Shown: positions 23,510 through 36,257 of the stretch, one piece after another
How positions within the stretch are numbered: the first letter of the stretch is position 1
Layout: every line of letters starts with the position of its first letter
DNA from: Dromaius novaehollandiae
Lineage: Eukaryota > Chordata > Aves > Casuariiformes > Dromaiidae
NCBI RefSeq assembly: GCF_036370855.1
Contig: NW_026991398.1
Coordinates: forward strand, 1,488,001-1,552,000
Reading direction: 5' to 3'
Length of the DNA stretch: 64,000 bases
Program-made: the position numbers and the translations under genes
The notes under the pieces: generated by a model
Database searches by the model: none
What the model saw: only the letters and a program-made list of their open reading frames with translations
Told to the model about the DNA's origin: nothing

Positions 23510-24984
23510 TCACTGGTTACAGGTAGGCAAAGGAAATGTGCAGGTGGCTCTGATGCAAAGTGAAGCCTTCATTTGTTCTATAGAGCAAAACAGCCAAGCA
23601 TGGACACTGAGAGCCTGGGAAGGGAGATGCTTTCCCTCATGCCTTGCCCAGGTCTCCTCCTGGGGCAGTGTGCGGGTGGGGGTGTGCAAGGCTGAATGCA
23701 GGACAATGACAGGACATCTCCTGGGGTCCCTGGGGGGACAAGAGGACAACGAGGCCCCATTGTCTTCTGGTAGGCCGTGGTGGCAGAGACAACAGCCGTA
23801 AGACAAAGACCTCAGTTCTGTCAGGGCCCTTCAGCCTTTGCAGCACCCTCGGCCATCTCCACCACAGGCCGACGTACACTGTCCCCCTCCTGCTGCTGTG
23901 TCCCTGCAGACTGTAGACACCCAGCCTGCTTCCCCACGTGGCTCTCACCCTGGGTTCTCTCTCCCTTCATTGATGTCTCTCATCCTCAGTGGCTGTTCCC
24001 TGGAACACAAAGCCATGGGCTGATCACAGACTCCCTCTGGGTGACCTGTTGCACCACAGCACCACCCTTCAGGTAATTTATTTTTATGCTACTGGCCAGT
24101 CTGAACTTCCCAAGCTGCAGGTCTGAGCTTGTTTCCCCTTCCCATGCTTCTTCCCACTACCAAGAAAAGTTCCGGGGAGCCTGGGAATCGGACACACCAG
24201 TGCTGAGTCGAGGGGGATAATAACTGCTGTTGTCTGGGAAGCCATGCTCCTCCTCATGCAGCCCTGTTGATGTCTGGCCTTATTCACAGTGAGCATGCAC
24301 CACTGGCTCCTATGGCATCCCTTGCAATACCCAGGCCTTCTCCTCAGGCCATTCCTCAGCTGCTCACATCCCAAACCGCCCTGATACATGGGGTTATTCT
24401 TCCCCATGTGCAGGACTTGCCCCTTCTCTTTCTAAAACATCATGTGGTTTCTGTTAGCTGAATCCCCAAGTTTCTCCAGGTGCCCCAGACTGAAGCTCAG
24501 TGCAGCAGCTGTTAACGTGGAGTGCAGATGGCTCAGCTTGAGTTGTGATGCCCCTAAGAAGACAATAGCAGAAGAAATTGCAGGACACTTCAAGTACTAG
24601 AAGGAAGTACTGGTTTAATGGAATTGCTGACCTAGGTAGGAATTACCATGGCAACCATCTCAGGAATGCCTAGTGAGGGTACAAAGCAAGCACAATGAGG
24701 GTCTGTGAGGAGACGGCAAAGGGAGGTGGGCAGTTTGTACGGCAGGTTATCAGGCTAGTAAGGGGGTAGAACTTGGAAGGAGTAAAGGAGAGAAAAACAC
24801 AATTAAAGGTGAGACAAAGGAGCGATCAGAGCTGTTCAGGGGTACCTGCGAAGCAGCCCTGCCTCTGTCCATCTCTGACTGGAGCAGGACAGGCAAGCTA
24901 ATTAATCTGATCATACTTGTGTCTGACTTACTTCCATGGTCATGAGAACTGGGTGCTTTCCCTTACACCAACAAGAATTGACCC
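23510..24984 (+). repeat. Unit B, outer part
   Basis: Colinear with 54876-56100 of unit D; compare 23511-23700 with 54876-55070, 23910-23960 with 55290-55340, and 24840-24985 with 55970-56105. No gene is seen. The start of this block, about 23511, is the uninterrupted counterpart of the retrovirus's outer flank in unit D. Confidence 0.65.
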
Positions 24985-25720
24985 AGAGGGGAAGGAATCA
25001 CAGAGTCTTTCAGGCTGGGCAGGACCTCAGGAGGCATCCAGCCCAACCTTGTGCTCACTGCTGGGTCAGCTTTGGGGTCAGGCCAGGTTGCTGAGGCCTT
25101 GATCCAATCTTGAAAACCTCCAGGGAGGTCCTCCTGGGTATCAGTATGGGCTGTTCTCGAGCTTGGAGGATGCTGCCTTAAAAATCTGCCAGCTTTCCTG
25201 AGCTCCTTTGCCCTTCAGAGCTGCCTCCCAAGGGATTCCTCAACCAGTCTCCCCAGTAGGCCCAGGTCTGCTCTTCTGACACCCAGAGTCTGGACTCTGC
25301 TACCCTTCTTCCTCACTCCCCTCAGGATCAGACATTCCACTGCCTCGTGGTCACTGCAGGCAAGGCTGACACTGATTATCACATCTCCGGTCAGTTCTTC
25401 CTTCTTTGCAGGTTCCAGGTCAAGGAAGGTGTCACCCTCATTGACCTATCTGGCTTAGATGAGCTAGGAGGTTGTCCTCCACACCCTCCAGAATCCTCCT
25501 GTACTCTTTCTAGCCTGCGGCATTGTCATCCCAGGATATGCTGGGGAGATTAAAGTCTCCCCATAGGAACTGGGGTCTGTGATCCACAGACTTCCTCAGG
25601 TTGCCTAAGGTTGCTTTTGTAGTTCTGCAACAGCTTGTGCATCTCCCCTTCCTCTTGTTTTGTGGCCCAGGCTTTGTGCATTTGTGTATATTTGGGCTGC
25701 AGAACCTCAGCTGTGGCACC
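24985..25720 (-). mobile_element. CR1 LINE, unit B, internally deleted
   Basis: On minus, the endonuclease end is visible at 25500-25570 (GDFNLPSISWDDNAAG) and continues through the linker (VQTL near 25280) to about 25150. It is then joined to a typical CR1 3' tail, which ends near 24990. The RT part kept in unit D (57.3-57.7 kb) is missing. It follows the relic OR in the same order as in the other units. Confidence 0.75.
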
Positions 25721-25749
25721 AGGGCTGAGTGCAGAGTTGTTGCTGTAAA

Positions 25750-26013
25750 ATCTGTTCCCCAGAGACAAGGACGCCATGTATGCAATGGCCCCACTTCAGA
25801 ACAGAGACCTGCTGGTGTAGGCGATATATGGTGATATAATGATGATATGAGGCACCGACTAAGAGAGCAAACCCTGCAGTAGCCAAGGCCAGGGAGAAAC
25901 AGAGCTGGGCCATGCAGCTGTGGCAGCAAAAGTGTTTTGTACCCAAGATGACTTTGCAGCACCTTGGGGCCTGTAATAGAAGTTACCAGATAGCCAGGAA
26001 GGACAAGGTGCCT
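25750..26013 (-). pseudogene. Relic odorant receptor, unit B
   Basis: The minus strand shows the same OR core as at 9.1 kb, spread over two frames: HLVLPGYLVTSITGPKVLQS gives the TM2-TM3 loop part, then CMAQLCFSLAL, SYHHYITI in place of the DRY motif, and CIHGVLVSG matching the TM4 start. It is divergent to OR2. It is frameshifted and lacks both ends. Confidence 0.6.
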
Positions 26014-29000
26014 CTGAGAAGGTCCTTGGGCCTGAACAGCCTGCAATCTAGCTATGCTGTAGCTGCATCATTACTATGGTCCCTGTTCATAGCATTGCTG
26101 GGTGAGAAGAGCTTTAGGGAGAGGAGAACTAGATGGATTTGAGAGTGTAGGAGTATGTGTGGAGACCGTGGTGCAATGTGCCTTCCATCTTTGCAGCATG
26201 CTTGTATGTAGATGCGATAGACTTTGCTTAAAGGCAGTGGTGGGAATCCTTTGCTTGGGAAGAGGTAGGAGACTCGAGATGCCCTGGGGTGTTTGTCCAG
26301 CAACCACTCCAGAGTGGCATGATTTTCCTGTAGGTCCTGAGCTGTATCTGCTAGAAACATGGTGGTTGTGCTGGACACCCCGTGCAGGTGACATGGCCCT
26401 GCAGGCCTGTTGTCATTGCATTAAACCAAGTGTCTGCACTGAATTACATCAGCTGTTTGCAACATCAGGATCTGCACAGGTCTCCGCTTCAGGGTGAGCG
26501 GAGCTCTTGCAGTAGTAGGCAGCTAGTGTCATTTCAAATGGCCAAGGAGATTCTCCACCTGGCTGCTGATGCCCCAGAAAGATGTGGGTTTCAGAGCTGT
26601 TACATCAGAGCAAGGAGACACTGGTATGTGTCTTGGACCACCTCTGACACTTCAAATGTCAGAAGCTGTTTGCATATGAACAACTGACTCCCACCCTCCA
26701 TCTCCATTGATTACAATGGGAGCTTAGAAAAGAAGCAGACAGCCACACTCTGCACCCCAAAACCTGGGCAAGGGGAATCCCACCTCCTGTGAGTCTGTGG
26801 AGTGCACGAGAGGGAACTGAATCCTCCTGCATCCCAGGAGCTTCCAAATCAGTATTTAATGCCTAGCTTGACACCTCGAAACCAATTGCTAAGACATGAA
26901 TAAATGAACTCCCTTCTTGTTCCTGCCTAGGTGTCCTGTCTTCTTATGGGATGGGAGCAGGCCCTTCCAGAGTGGGACATTTCCACCTCTCCCAGATAAC
27001 CATCTTCTGATGAGACAAACTGAAATGCTGAACTCAGTCTCTCTCCCCTGTTTAGGGAGGGACCATCGGTGATTATGTTAGTCTACTTCAAAGGGCATTT
27101 TCCAGGGGTGACCACACGGTCTTTCAGGAGATGTCAGCCCTGGAGCCCTAGGAACTTCTTGAAGGTGCACAGGGCACAGAGAAAGTCATGTCTTTGCTGG
27201 GCCTGGCTCCTGGGACTGCAGCAGCCCATGGCAACCTGGCAGGCGCTGCAGAGAGACAGCTCTGTCCAGGAGCAGCTGCTCTTAAAGGAGCAGCAAGACT
27301 GAGGGCACTGCCTGCAGAGACAGGATGAGATGAGTGACTCAGAAGTTAAAGACAGTCAGCAACAGGAGGACAGCTGAGAGCTCACTGTGAGCAGAAATCT
27401 TCACCGCCCTTGACACAGTAAGTCTCTGGCTGCAGGGCAATGCTGCTGTGGTTCCCGGAGGGTTCTTCTGCAGCTGGCACCTTCCACAGCTGATAGGGTC
27501 TGTCAGGGTGGCTCTGCCAGCTTCTCCTGTTTGGAGCAGGTGGTGCTTTAGAGCAGAGATTCCCAGCCACACTGTCAGATTGACAGGGCATCACAGCTAC
27601 ATTCTTCAGAGGGTGGTGCAGGGGTGTGAAGCCAGGGAGTGCACCCAGGTCTACCCAATGCTGCATTTCAGAGCAGTGTCCCTGCACCCCAGGGTGCTGT
27701 GTGCCTGGGGCAGTGAGTCTGCTGCCTGTGAGGGTCAGCACTCAGCCTGTGCCAGCACCCTGTGGTGCTGCAGGGAGAAGCTGTGGGTGGAAGGAGTGAC
27801 CCCCATCAGGGCAGGTTCATTCTCCTCTTGAGAGGGTGCTGCATGGTTCAGGGCTGATCTCAGCTCCAGATCACCCCCAGCACATTTTCTGAAGGGGACT
27901 TTTCCAGAGGAAGGTATATGCTGGTCAAACCTGCAAAGGGCAGAGCTTTCCTTCCTCAGTCTGTGCTTTATCTCCCCATCCTTTGACAGGGCTGGAATGG
28001 AAACAGAGTTGTTTAGTTCAGACAAGTAACTGTGACTCCTGAACTCTCCTGTTACACGGAGAGATCAAAAGGTCTGCAAGGAACCTCAGCAAATCCCCTC
28101 AGCCACCCCTCTGCCTATGAGCAGCACCACCATAATCTTTATTAGCCTCCTCAGGGTTGGTCTTAGCTGCTCCTTAGCACCTGCAAACCTGAAGGTATCT
28201 GCCCCAGGACAGTGCCAGGCAGCAGCGGGATGATGCATGAAAGAGAGGGAACTTCTCACAGGAAAGGCTGTGGGAGGGTGGATGTGGGCAATTCCCTGAC
28301 AGCTTCTGCAATGCAGATGCCTTCCCCTGAGCCAGCCCCTGTGTCTCCTCTGCCGCCTACCAGAGCCTCTGCCCTCAAGGCCACAGCATCCAGGGCAGGA
28401 GACACCTCCTTTGCAGTCCAGCCTCCAGGAGAGCAGATGTGCATCTCTCCTGTACGTGCCCATTTTACCACTGCCTGACAGAGGGACTGAGAGCAAAACC
28501 TCCTCTGCAGGGGGATGTGCACAGCTGGGTAAGATGAGGGCTTTCCTGTGTGCCCATGTGGAGGTGTTTGCATGGGAGCGACGGGTCCAAGACCCCTTCT
28601 AGTCTGTGGGTCTTTGGTCCATGCAGTCTGTAGGGCTGGGGAATGCGCCAAGTCTCCCTAAGGAGACATCCCCTTTTGGGCAATGCACTAACCCTAACAC
28701 TTTTGCCCCTCAGGATTCTCTAGGAATGGAAAAAGCCAAGGATTTCTATCCCTTCAATAGATGTGCCCCATGTGTGGTGAGTAAGCCCCTCTGCTACAGC
28801 CTTTCTTCTGCAGAATGGGTTGTGAGGATGTTGCAGACCCCTTCCCAGTTATGAGTAGGCTTAATCAGAGAGAGGATGTGGACACACAGCTTGTCTGTAC
28901 CCCCTGCCCCACAACCCCTATTGTGGCTTCAGGTGTGGTGCAGGTGGTAAACTGATGTGAGGATAGGATCTATCTTAGTGGAACGGGGGCCTCTGCAATG

Positions 29001-30239
29001 GGTCCTGTAACCCCTGCCATCATGGGCCTGTTTTCCTCCCTTGCACCGAGTGGGAGCTGATGGTGAATGATTTGGATACAGACAATTGTTCAGAAGGGTG
29101 AAAGAGGAGGAGATGAATTCCTCCCAGGGTTCTTGTCTTGCAGAGGCTGATGGGTTGGATGCTAATGTCATCTCTCCCTGCATGACTTGGAGAGTGTTCC
29201 CACGGGGTGACTGCATGAAATCCCCCTCACTCAGCTCAGGGCATCCACCCCAGAAACAGCTTCCCCCAAACACATGTTGCTGCTTGCTCTCTCCATGTAC
29301 CCAGTGTGGCAGAGCACATGGTGAGAGCTAAGGAACTGAAGTTACAGGTGAGTTTCAAATATGAAAAGTCAGTTTTGTTCTAGAGTCATATTTGTGGTTG
29401 GGCTGGGTACCAGGGCTACACTTGTGTGCACACCCAGAGCACTTCCGTCATTAGCTCCTTGCCTGGCCCGAGAATTTCCTGGCCAGTCATCTGCACAGAT
29501 GAGAGAATAGGTTGTCATGAGGCAAAAGACCAACTTGAAACTAGGTGATTGACTGGAGCTAGGCAATTAAGTATTTGACCAAGAGTTATGGCAGCCCTGC
29601 AGGTGGGAATTTCCGAAGGTTCTAGAAATTCCCCCATGGCAAATCCTGCTGTCTAGTCCATTTTGTATGCTGAAATGTGTTGATAAACATCTTGGGTGGA
29701 GTGTCCCGAAGTGTCCTTGCTGCAGAAGTGATCAGCTTGTGCATAGCTAAGACATTTGTAAAGAGTCAAATACAAAGTGTCCCTGCAGTAATTGTCACAT
29801 ACTCTGAGCTTAAGGTGTATCAAGAGCAATGAATTATGCATGTGCTGGGTGGTCACGTGGGTCCCCAGCCAACGGGAGTAGAACTGAGCCAAACAGGGGT
29901 TCAGGAGTCGCACCTAATCCCGCTGACAGCCCTGCAAGGACACTTTGTCACTGCACAATGACTGACCATCTTGTTTTGGAGATTTGATTCTGAGTGTGTG
30001 TGTAACAAGCAGGGCTGACTCCTCTGGAGCCCATGGACAGAGGGCCCTGTTCCCCATGGCAGTCTCCGAAAGCACAGACTAGAGCAGAAGTAGAGAAGGT
30101 GAAGGAAGGTCCTCCTGGTAAGGAGAAAGGACATGTGGGGAGTTGCTGTGAGAAATGCTGTGGGTTTTGTTCCAAGTCACTCCTAACTTGTCAATGTCTT
30201 TTCCTCCCTGGACATTCTCCCACAGCCCAGAGGAAGCAA
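26014..30239 (+). repeat. Unit B, upstream region of OR2
   Basis: Colinear with 58800-62429 of unit D; for example 27130-28100 matches 59830-60790, 28200-28780 matches 60890-61450 and 29640-30239 matches 61850-62429. The 26690-27330 part is the inverted equivalent of 7860-8480 and 38500-39400. Unit B holds about 0.6 kb (28800-29230) that unit D lacks at 61455. No gene is found. Confidence 0.65.
30198..30230 (+). promoter_or_regulatory. Candidate 3' splice site before OR2
   Basis: A pyrimidine-rich tract at 30198-30220 is followed by CACAG (AG at 30224-30225) and CCCAG (AG at 30229-30230), 10-15 bp before the ATG. OR genes often have a spliced 5' UTR, so the in-frame codons further upstream are probably intron. 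OR4 has the same arrangement. Confidence 0.45.
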
Positions 30240-31175
30240 ATGTCCAACAGCAGCTCCCTCAACGAGTTCCTCCTCCTGCCGTTCTCTGACACACGGGAGC
30301 TGCAGCTCTTGCACTTCTCGCTCTTCCTGGGCATCTACCTGGCTGCCCTCCTGGGCAACGGCCTCATCATCACAGCTGTAGCCTGCGACCACCACCTCCA
30401 CACCCCCATGCACTTCTTCCTCCTCAACCTCTCCCTCCTCGACCTTGGCTCCATCTCCACCACTGTCCCCAAATCCATGGCCAATTCTCTGTGGGACACC
30501 AGGGCCATTTCCTACCTGGGATGTGCTGCCCAAGTCTTTTTGTTTCTCTTCTTAATTTCAGCAGAATATTTCCTTCTTACCATCATGGCCTATGACCGCT
30601 TTATTGCCATCTGCAGACCCCTGCACTACAGCATGCTCATGGACAGCAGAGCTTGTGTCAGAATGGCAGCAGCTGCCTGGGCCAGTGGATTTCTCAATGC
30701 TCTCCTGCATACTGCTAACACGTTTTCAATACCACTCTGCCAAGGCAACACCATGGACCAGTTCTTCTGTGAAGTGCCCCAGATCCTCAAGCTCTCCTGC
30801 TCAGACTCCTACCTCAGGGAAGTGGGGCTTCTTGTGGTTGGTCTTTGTTTAGCTTTGGGGTGTTTCATTTTCATTGTGGTGTCCTACGTGCAGATCTTCA
30901 CAGTCGTGCTGAGGATGCCCTCTGAGCAGGGCCGGCACAAAGCCTTTTCCATATGCCTCCCGCACCTGGCCGTGGTCTCCCTGTTTGTCAGCACTGGCAC
31001 ATTTGCCTACCTGAAGCCCCCCTCCATCTCCTCCCCAGCTCTGGATCTGGTGGTGTCTGTTCTGTACTCAGTGGTGCCTCCAGCAGTGAACCCCCTCATC
31101 TACAGCATGAGGAACAAGGAGCTCAAGGAGGCCTTGAGGAAACTGATTCAGCTGCTACCATTTCAGCAGCTATAA
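30240..31175 (+). CDS. Odorant receptor, OR14-like (OR2)
   Basis: A 311-residue class II odorant receptor, with the same expected role as OR1. It starts MSNSSSLNEF with a glycosylation site at Asn3, then shows LLGNGLI in TM1, a PMHFFLLNLSLL loop motif (His replaces the usual Tyr of PMYFF), GCAAQVF with the conserved Cys, MAYDRFIAICRPLHY, FFCEVPQ and LSCSDSY in the second extracellular loop, KAFSICLPHL and VNPLIYSMRN. The frame is open for 69 codons before this Met, but that part carries a 3' splice site, so the Met at 30240 is preferred. The C-terminal tail is short (ends FQQL), as in OR4, and unlike OR1/OR3. No break is seen. Confidence 0.93.
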   Translation: MSNSSSLNEFLLLPFSDTRELQLLHFSLFLGIYLAALLGNGLIITAVACDHHLHTPMHFFLLNLSLLDLGSISTTVPKSMANSLWDTRAISYLGCAAQVFLFLFLISAEYFLLTIMAYDRFIAICRPLHYSMLMDSRACVRMAAAAWASGFLNALLHTANTFSIPLCQGNTMDQFFCEVPQILKLSCSDSYLREVGLLVVGLCLALGCFIFIVVSYVQIFTVVLRMPSEQGRHKAFSICLPHLAVVSLFVSTGTFAYLKPPSISSPALDLVVSVLYSVVPPAVNPLIYSMRNKELKEALRKLIQLLPFQQL

Positions 31176-31369
31176 GCTGCCCATCCCTCTTTGTAAGTGC
31201 CTTGAATTTATCTCAGACAACTCTTGTGCTTTGGGCATTGTATCTGTGATAATAAGGCTTGTAGAATTTTTTTTAAATTCCCACTTCTCCAGAGGCACAA
31301 ACCCAGCCTGTCTGACCCAGAGGCCTTCTGTAAATGTGTCTATCACTGTGTCAGAGCTGGCCTGTCTCT

Positions 31370-31375
31370 AATAAA
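31370..31375 (+). promoter_or_regulatory. Candidate poly(A) signal of OR2
   Basis: AATAAA about 195 bp after the OR2 stop. No equally clear hexamer is seen behind OR4. Confidence 0.4.
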
Positions 31376-33504
31376 AGGGGATTTCCTCAGTGCAGTGTTG
31401 AAAGTTGCTTTCTTCTTCCAGAGCTGGAGCCAATAATTCACTCAAGGCCTTTCACCCTGAAAAGGACTGTTGTTTTTCCGGGACTCTTTATGGACTCAAG
31501 GTGATGAGCTCATGGGGTGCTGTGTTAGGGAATGAGGGCTGCATTCAGCTCTCACTTGTGGGTCCCCAGTGCTCCTGGAGGTGCTGAATGGTCAAACAGT
31601 ATCTGCATGGGGCTGTCTGCCCTGTAACAGGGCTGGTGACAGATACCCACAGCGGATCCTCTGCCTCTGCAGGCAGAGGGAAGGGAGCCTTGAGAGTGGT
31701 TCATGTCACCTTTGTTGAAAAGCCCTGGGCTGCATCTAGGGACACAGCTGAACACAGCCTGAGCCATTTGAAATGTCCTGTGATTGCTCAGAGCATCATC
31801 CACAGCCACAGACCCCTTGGTAGAGGGTTGTCAGGTGCAATGATGCCCGTCCAGCTGGGTCTGCTTCTCACCCCGACCACCACGGCCAGTGTGGGATCAC
31901 CCCGTGGCCCTGGGGCACCACAACCCGCTCGCTCTGCAGAGCAGCACCGCCAGCTCGGGGCTCTGTGGGGAGCACAGGGGAGGGTGCAGGAACGGCCAGG
32001 CAGGCCAGCACTGATGCACTCCCTGGGGACAGGCTCTCTGGGGAGCAGGAACCTCCCTGGAGAAGAGGAAAGGAGCAATTGTGTGCTTGCAAGGAAGAAA
32101 AATAGAGAAATCTATTCCCATGTATGTCAACGAAGGGCAGGGAGTGGTGAGCAGAGGCATTTCTACACCTGCTCTGAGCTGGCTGCCTCCCACCTGCAGT
32201 CCATTTTCCTGGACTGGAGAAAAGTGGAGACACACTTTCGCTGCAGAGCTGGTCACGTGGGGACTTGCTTTAGTTCAACGGAATGACATTCTGAGTGTAG
32301 CGGCAGGGCTGGCAGGCACTGGGGCCTTCTCCCCCGGTCCAGGAGCCGAGACTGCTCCCCAGTGCTAAGGGGCTAAAAAGAAAGTTTTAGGTGCAGGGAG
32401 AAAGGCAGAGACATACTGCAAGTCTCCTTCAGGCCAGACGTTATGGGATCTGCTTCTGAGGGCATTTCAAAGGAGATCATGATGTGACTCAGGTCCCTTG
32501 TGAGCCACACATTGGCGGCATCTCATAGTCTTCAGTCACCCAGGACTTTAAGGTCCCAGAATGAAATCTTTGAGTTCCAGGAAACTCCCCTTTGGTTGGG
32601 AGGGGTGTCTCAAATCCTGCTGCCCTCTATCGCACAAGGGGGGCCAGGAAAAGACTCTCCTTCCCCCAGGTGCCACTGGAAGGAATGGCCTTGCCAGAGA
32701 AGGGGGAAAATCCGCCTGTATTTGGAGATGTTTGCCGGTGGGACTCCTGACTTTCATTCCCCTCTTTTGATTTGTCTCCACTTTCTTCCACCACTTCTCC
32801 CATATGGATTTATTTGACACTGTGAGGTGTGTCCCAGGCACATCATGCCCATGCCATGAGCAATCCGAGGAGGCTGTATCCATGGCTCAGGGATCGGGAT
32901 CCTTGGCACCTCAGGATGGTCTATCTCTAGATAGGTTAGACTAGCAAAGATGGATTCTGTCTCTAAAAAGTCATAATCCTGTCCATGCATCTAGAGATAG
33001 AGTAAATAACAGGTCCCCCTGGAGCTGCCTCCCTTAAGCAAGTCTGGGCACATGTGGCTCCAGCCACTTGGCAACTGGCAGAAATGCCTAAATCCCCCCA
33101 CACACACCTCTTTTTCTTTTTTTTTTAAGTTGTTTTGAAAGGTTTCCATTACTGGGGCATTGATGGCACCATCATGGCATTGAAAAAAGAAAAAAGAAAG
33201 GGGAGGATGGCACCATCTACTCAGAGGCACAACTACAGAAGTAGAGAACTCACACTGCAGAAGAACCTGCATTTCTTCCCCCACCACTGAGGGGATTCAG
33301 GACTTCTGTGTGGTTAAAGGTGGATGCAAAGAATTTCTGGGGTAATGTAGATATGCCAAGGCAGTATCTCCCAGACTGCCCGTACAGTCAACGGGGAGGA
33401 GGAGGTGTTCACCTGCCTTCTTTTAGATGGTCGCATAAAGCACAAATGACTCCTGTCCCAGAATCATTTGCTCTGTGCTTGAAATGGGGCCTGAGGTCAT
33501 AAGC

Positions 33505-33600
33505 TTTTAGGATAATTCAGGTTGAAGGGACCACAGGAGGCCTGTAGTGCAACCTGCTGCTCACAGCAGGGCCAGAGAGAGGGTCAGAAACCAAAAAAGG
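33505..33600 (-). mobile_element. CR1 3' tail
   Basis: About 95 bp read as the end of CR1 on minus: the stretch around GGTTGAAGGGACCACAGGAG and the following CTGCTCACAGCAGGG-like part are diagnostic. It is 5'-truncated. Confidence 0.65.
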
Positions 33601-34487
33601 CTCCTGCCAAAGGATTTTGGGTTGATAGATCAGGAGAGGACAGTAGAGAGCTGACAGCGTAGTAGATGTCTCATGCATAAACGAGTTTCTTTTTTGCTTT
33701 CTCCAGAGAATTAAATCCTCAGCTCTCCAGAGGGAACCACCTAGGACACTAACTTTGCCATGAGCGTGGAGGTGGAGAAGCTCCTGAGCCCCTTACAGAC
33801 AGAGGCTGGTCCAAAGGCCACCACCCCAAAGGCACCAGACCCCCAGGCATGCCTGCCTTGCTGCTGGGCACCCTCTAGCCCCAGGCAGGAGGTCTGCTGG
33901 GAACAGCGTGGGGTCTGCAGCCTGCAGCCCTGGCCACCCAGCAGGTGTGGTGGGACCCCGCTCCTCTAGGTGAGACTGGGCTCTCCTGCATTTCCCCAGT
34001 GTGAAGACTTTGTCCCCTCCAGCTGGGAATACAGCCCAGCAGAGAGGGCCAACATGGGAAACACAATTTCTGTTCCGGGGTGTGAAGAGAGAGGGGAGGG
34101 CAGAGGGGGATCTGCTCCTGCCCTGGGCAGTGATTCCCTCCCTGCAGCCAGTACAGCCCTGCTGATGCCCTGTAACCCGTGGGCCCAGGAGATGGGACTC
34201 CCATCTGCTCTAGCTCTAAAGATTTCTCAGTCTTTAAGACCCAGGATGCAAAGCACCAGTCTGGGGACACCTCAGCAAAGGGGCTGAACGCCTGGCGTGT
34301 TCCTGAGAGCTTCTCTGCAGTCTTCTGCACTGGTTTGGCTCCTGTTGCCCATGGAGCAGAGACGCCTTTTGAGGGTGAACTCACTCCCTGTGTGACTCTG
34401 AGGACAGGCTTGACCAGGCAGTACAAATGCCAGCAAGGCCTCAACGCCACAGCAGTGTCCCCTGCCCAGGACTCCTCCTTCCAGCCC

Positions 34488-34640
34488 CTTCCTCCTAGAG
34501 GCTTTGGGTTGGGAGGGACCACTGGAGATCTCCAGGACCATGATCTGCTTTGAGCTGGGCTAACTTTACAGTTAGATCAGGTTGGTGAGTGCTTTCTCCA
34601 GGGGAGTTCCTGGGGAAGTTTCTGCTCAGTGTTCCTGCAA
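34488..34640 (-). mobile_element. CR1 3' tail
   Basis: Diverged CR1 end on minus, recognised by GGGTTGGGAGGGACCACTGG and the sequence after it. Short and old. Confidence 0.55.
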
Positions 34641-34969
34641 TAACAAGTTTGGCTGGATCTTTGTTCTGACAGACCCTGCTTGAGCCCCCCCCGCCCCCTC
34701 CATGGGAGGAGGATGGTCTACAGGCCCAGTACATGGCCCCAGGATTTCCTGTACATGCTTCTTCCCAGATCTGCAGAGGAGCCGTTAGAGGGCTCACAGC
34801 TGGCCGTCTAATCCTCCAGCTGGGCATGGAGCCTTGTCTGGCTGTGACTTTTGGGATAAGGACCAGCACACAGGGTGGGGGAGATTGTCTCAAGGACGTG
34901 CACTGGGGACAGCAGCAAAGTGATGTGGTTCCTGGATCCTGCTTCTTTCAATGCAAGCTGTGACAGAGA

Positions 34970-36257
34970 CCCAGCCTTCTTTTTGGTGCTACCCTTTGGG
35001 AGGGAAGATGGCCCTATGAGCTCGGAGGGTGGGGAGCATTAATCCTTCTTCAGGCACTGCCCAGGCCATGGGGAGGGCCAGGACAGCAAGGACTTCTGGC
35101 TCTACACTGTGAGCTCGCTTCAGTGTACCCATACTCTGAACGTTTTCCTTGAACTATATGTCAGCATTTTCCTCTCTAAGACAATTTCAAACCCAGTTCT
35201 GCTTCTTTCTGATCTCTCCCAATCCCTCCTCTGATTTTGTAGGCCATTCCCACCACCCCTCTCCTGTTCTCCTCCAGGGCCTTGAGCTGATGGTGCTGCT
35301 CTGCAGAGTGAGCGGACTGTGAGGCCACAGGGCCACGGGGTGACTCTGCACTGGCCATGCTGGTCAGAGTGGGAAGCAGACCCAACCAAATGGGGATCAC
35401 AGCCTCTAATCCCTCCAGGGGACTGCAGATGTGGCAGGTGCTTGGAGGGACTATGGAGCATTTCCAGGGATGCTAGTTGTGTCCAGGTGTTCCTCTAGAT
35501 CCTGGCACATGGTATTTCATAGAGGGTGACATGAATCCCTGCAGTCTCCCTTCCCCGTGCAAGCTGGGTCCTCACTGACTCTCCTGGGATTGCAGAGTCC
35601 TCCTTTGCTCCCAGATACCTGGGTTTAGCCCTTTACCTTTAGATGACCTCTCCTTTTGTGAGGCAACACTCACTGCCCACCCAAAGAATCCGCTGTCCCA
35701 GGATATTCCCTGTGCCATCCTGGCACCTCCAGCTTCCCCTCCAGAAGGACAGGCATCTGACACTGTGCTTTAACATGTGGCACAGCTCTGGGTATGTAAA
35801 TCTGTGACCATTCATCCCCTCCACTGTCACTGGGCACTGATGGGGGAGTCCTAAATCCAGTCCTTCTTCTCTAAGAGATCATTACATGACTATGAGCTTT
35901 TTGCTCCTGAACCCATGGAGAACCCCTACTCAGCAGGGCCTTCTGGGGCATGATTTCCTTGGGCCTATTCTTGACAGCAGCTTTGGAGGAAGCCCAGCCT
36001 TCAGGCACGGCACTGGGTAGAACCTACTTTATTACAGAGATACTGTGAGGGAGTCAGCTCTGACCCAGTTATTATTAATTAGACAGAATTTTATGTAGAT
36101 ACCAGGTGAGACAGAGCAGTCTCAGTAAAGGTAGAATGAATCCAAGCATTTGCACAGCAACATGATAACAAATAATGATACTACTAATGATAGTAATAAT
36201 ATTAATAATGAAAATAAAGTGAACAGCACACCGTCCTGGTGTGGGAGACAGTGGGAT
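34970..36257 (-). repeat. Unit C, 3' flank of OR3
   Basis: Colinear and direct with 3420-4764 behind OR1, including the AATAAA at 36028-36033 on minus and an AT-rich tract at 36160-36225. No gene. Confidence 0.7.
36028..36033 (-). promoter_or_regulatory. Candidate poly(A) signal of OR3
   Basis: AATAAA on minus about 225 bp after the OR3 stop, at the position equivalent to that of OR1. Confidence 0.45.

Larger units (their letters stand above)
31176..34969. repeat. Unit B 3' flank and B/C spacer
   Basis: The part 31560-31990 is the inverted equivalent of 3740-4110 and 35250-35570, so the 3' flanks of OR2 and OR3 face each other as an inverted repeat around 33.6 kb. The rest (32.0-34.97 kb) is spacer with two CR1 tails (below) and a T-rich then A/G-rich tract at 33107-33205. 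No gene is found. Confidence 0.6.

Noticed and set aside
30033-30239. Met at 30033 (and 62223) as the receptor start
   Set aside because: Adds 69 residues without receptor similarity and crosses a good 3' splice site; MSNSSS/MFNSSS fits the family's N-terminus.
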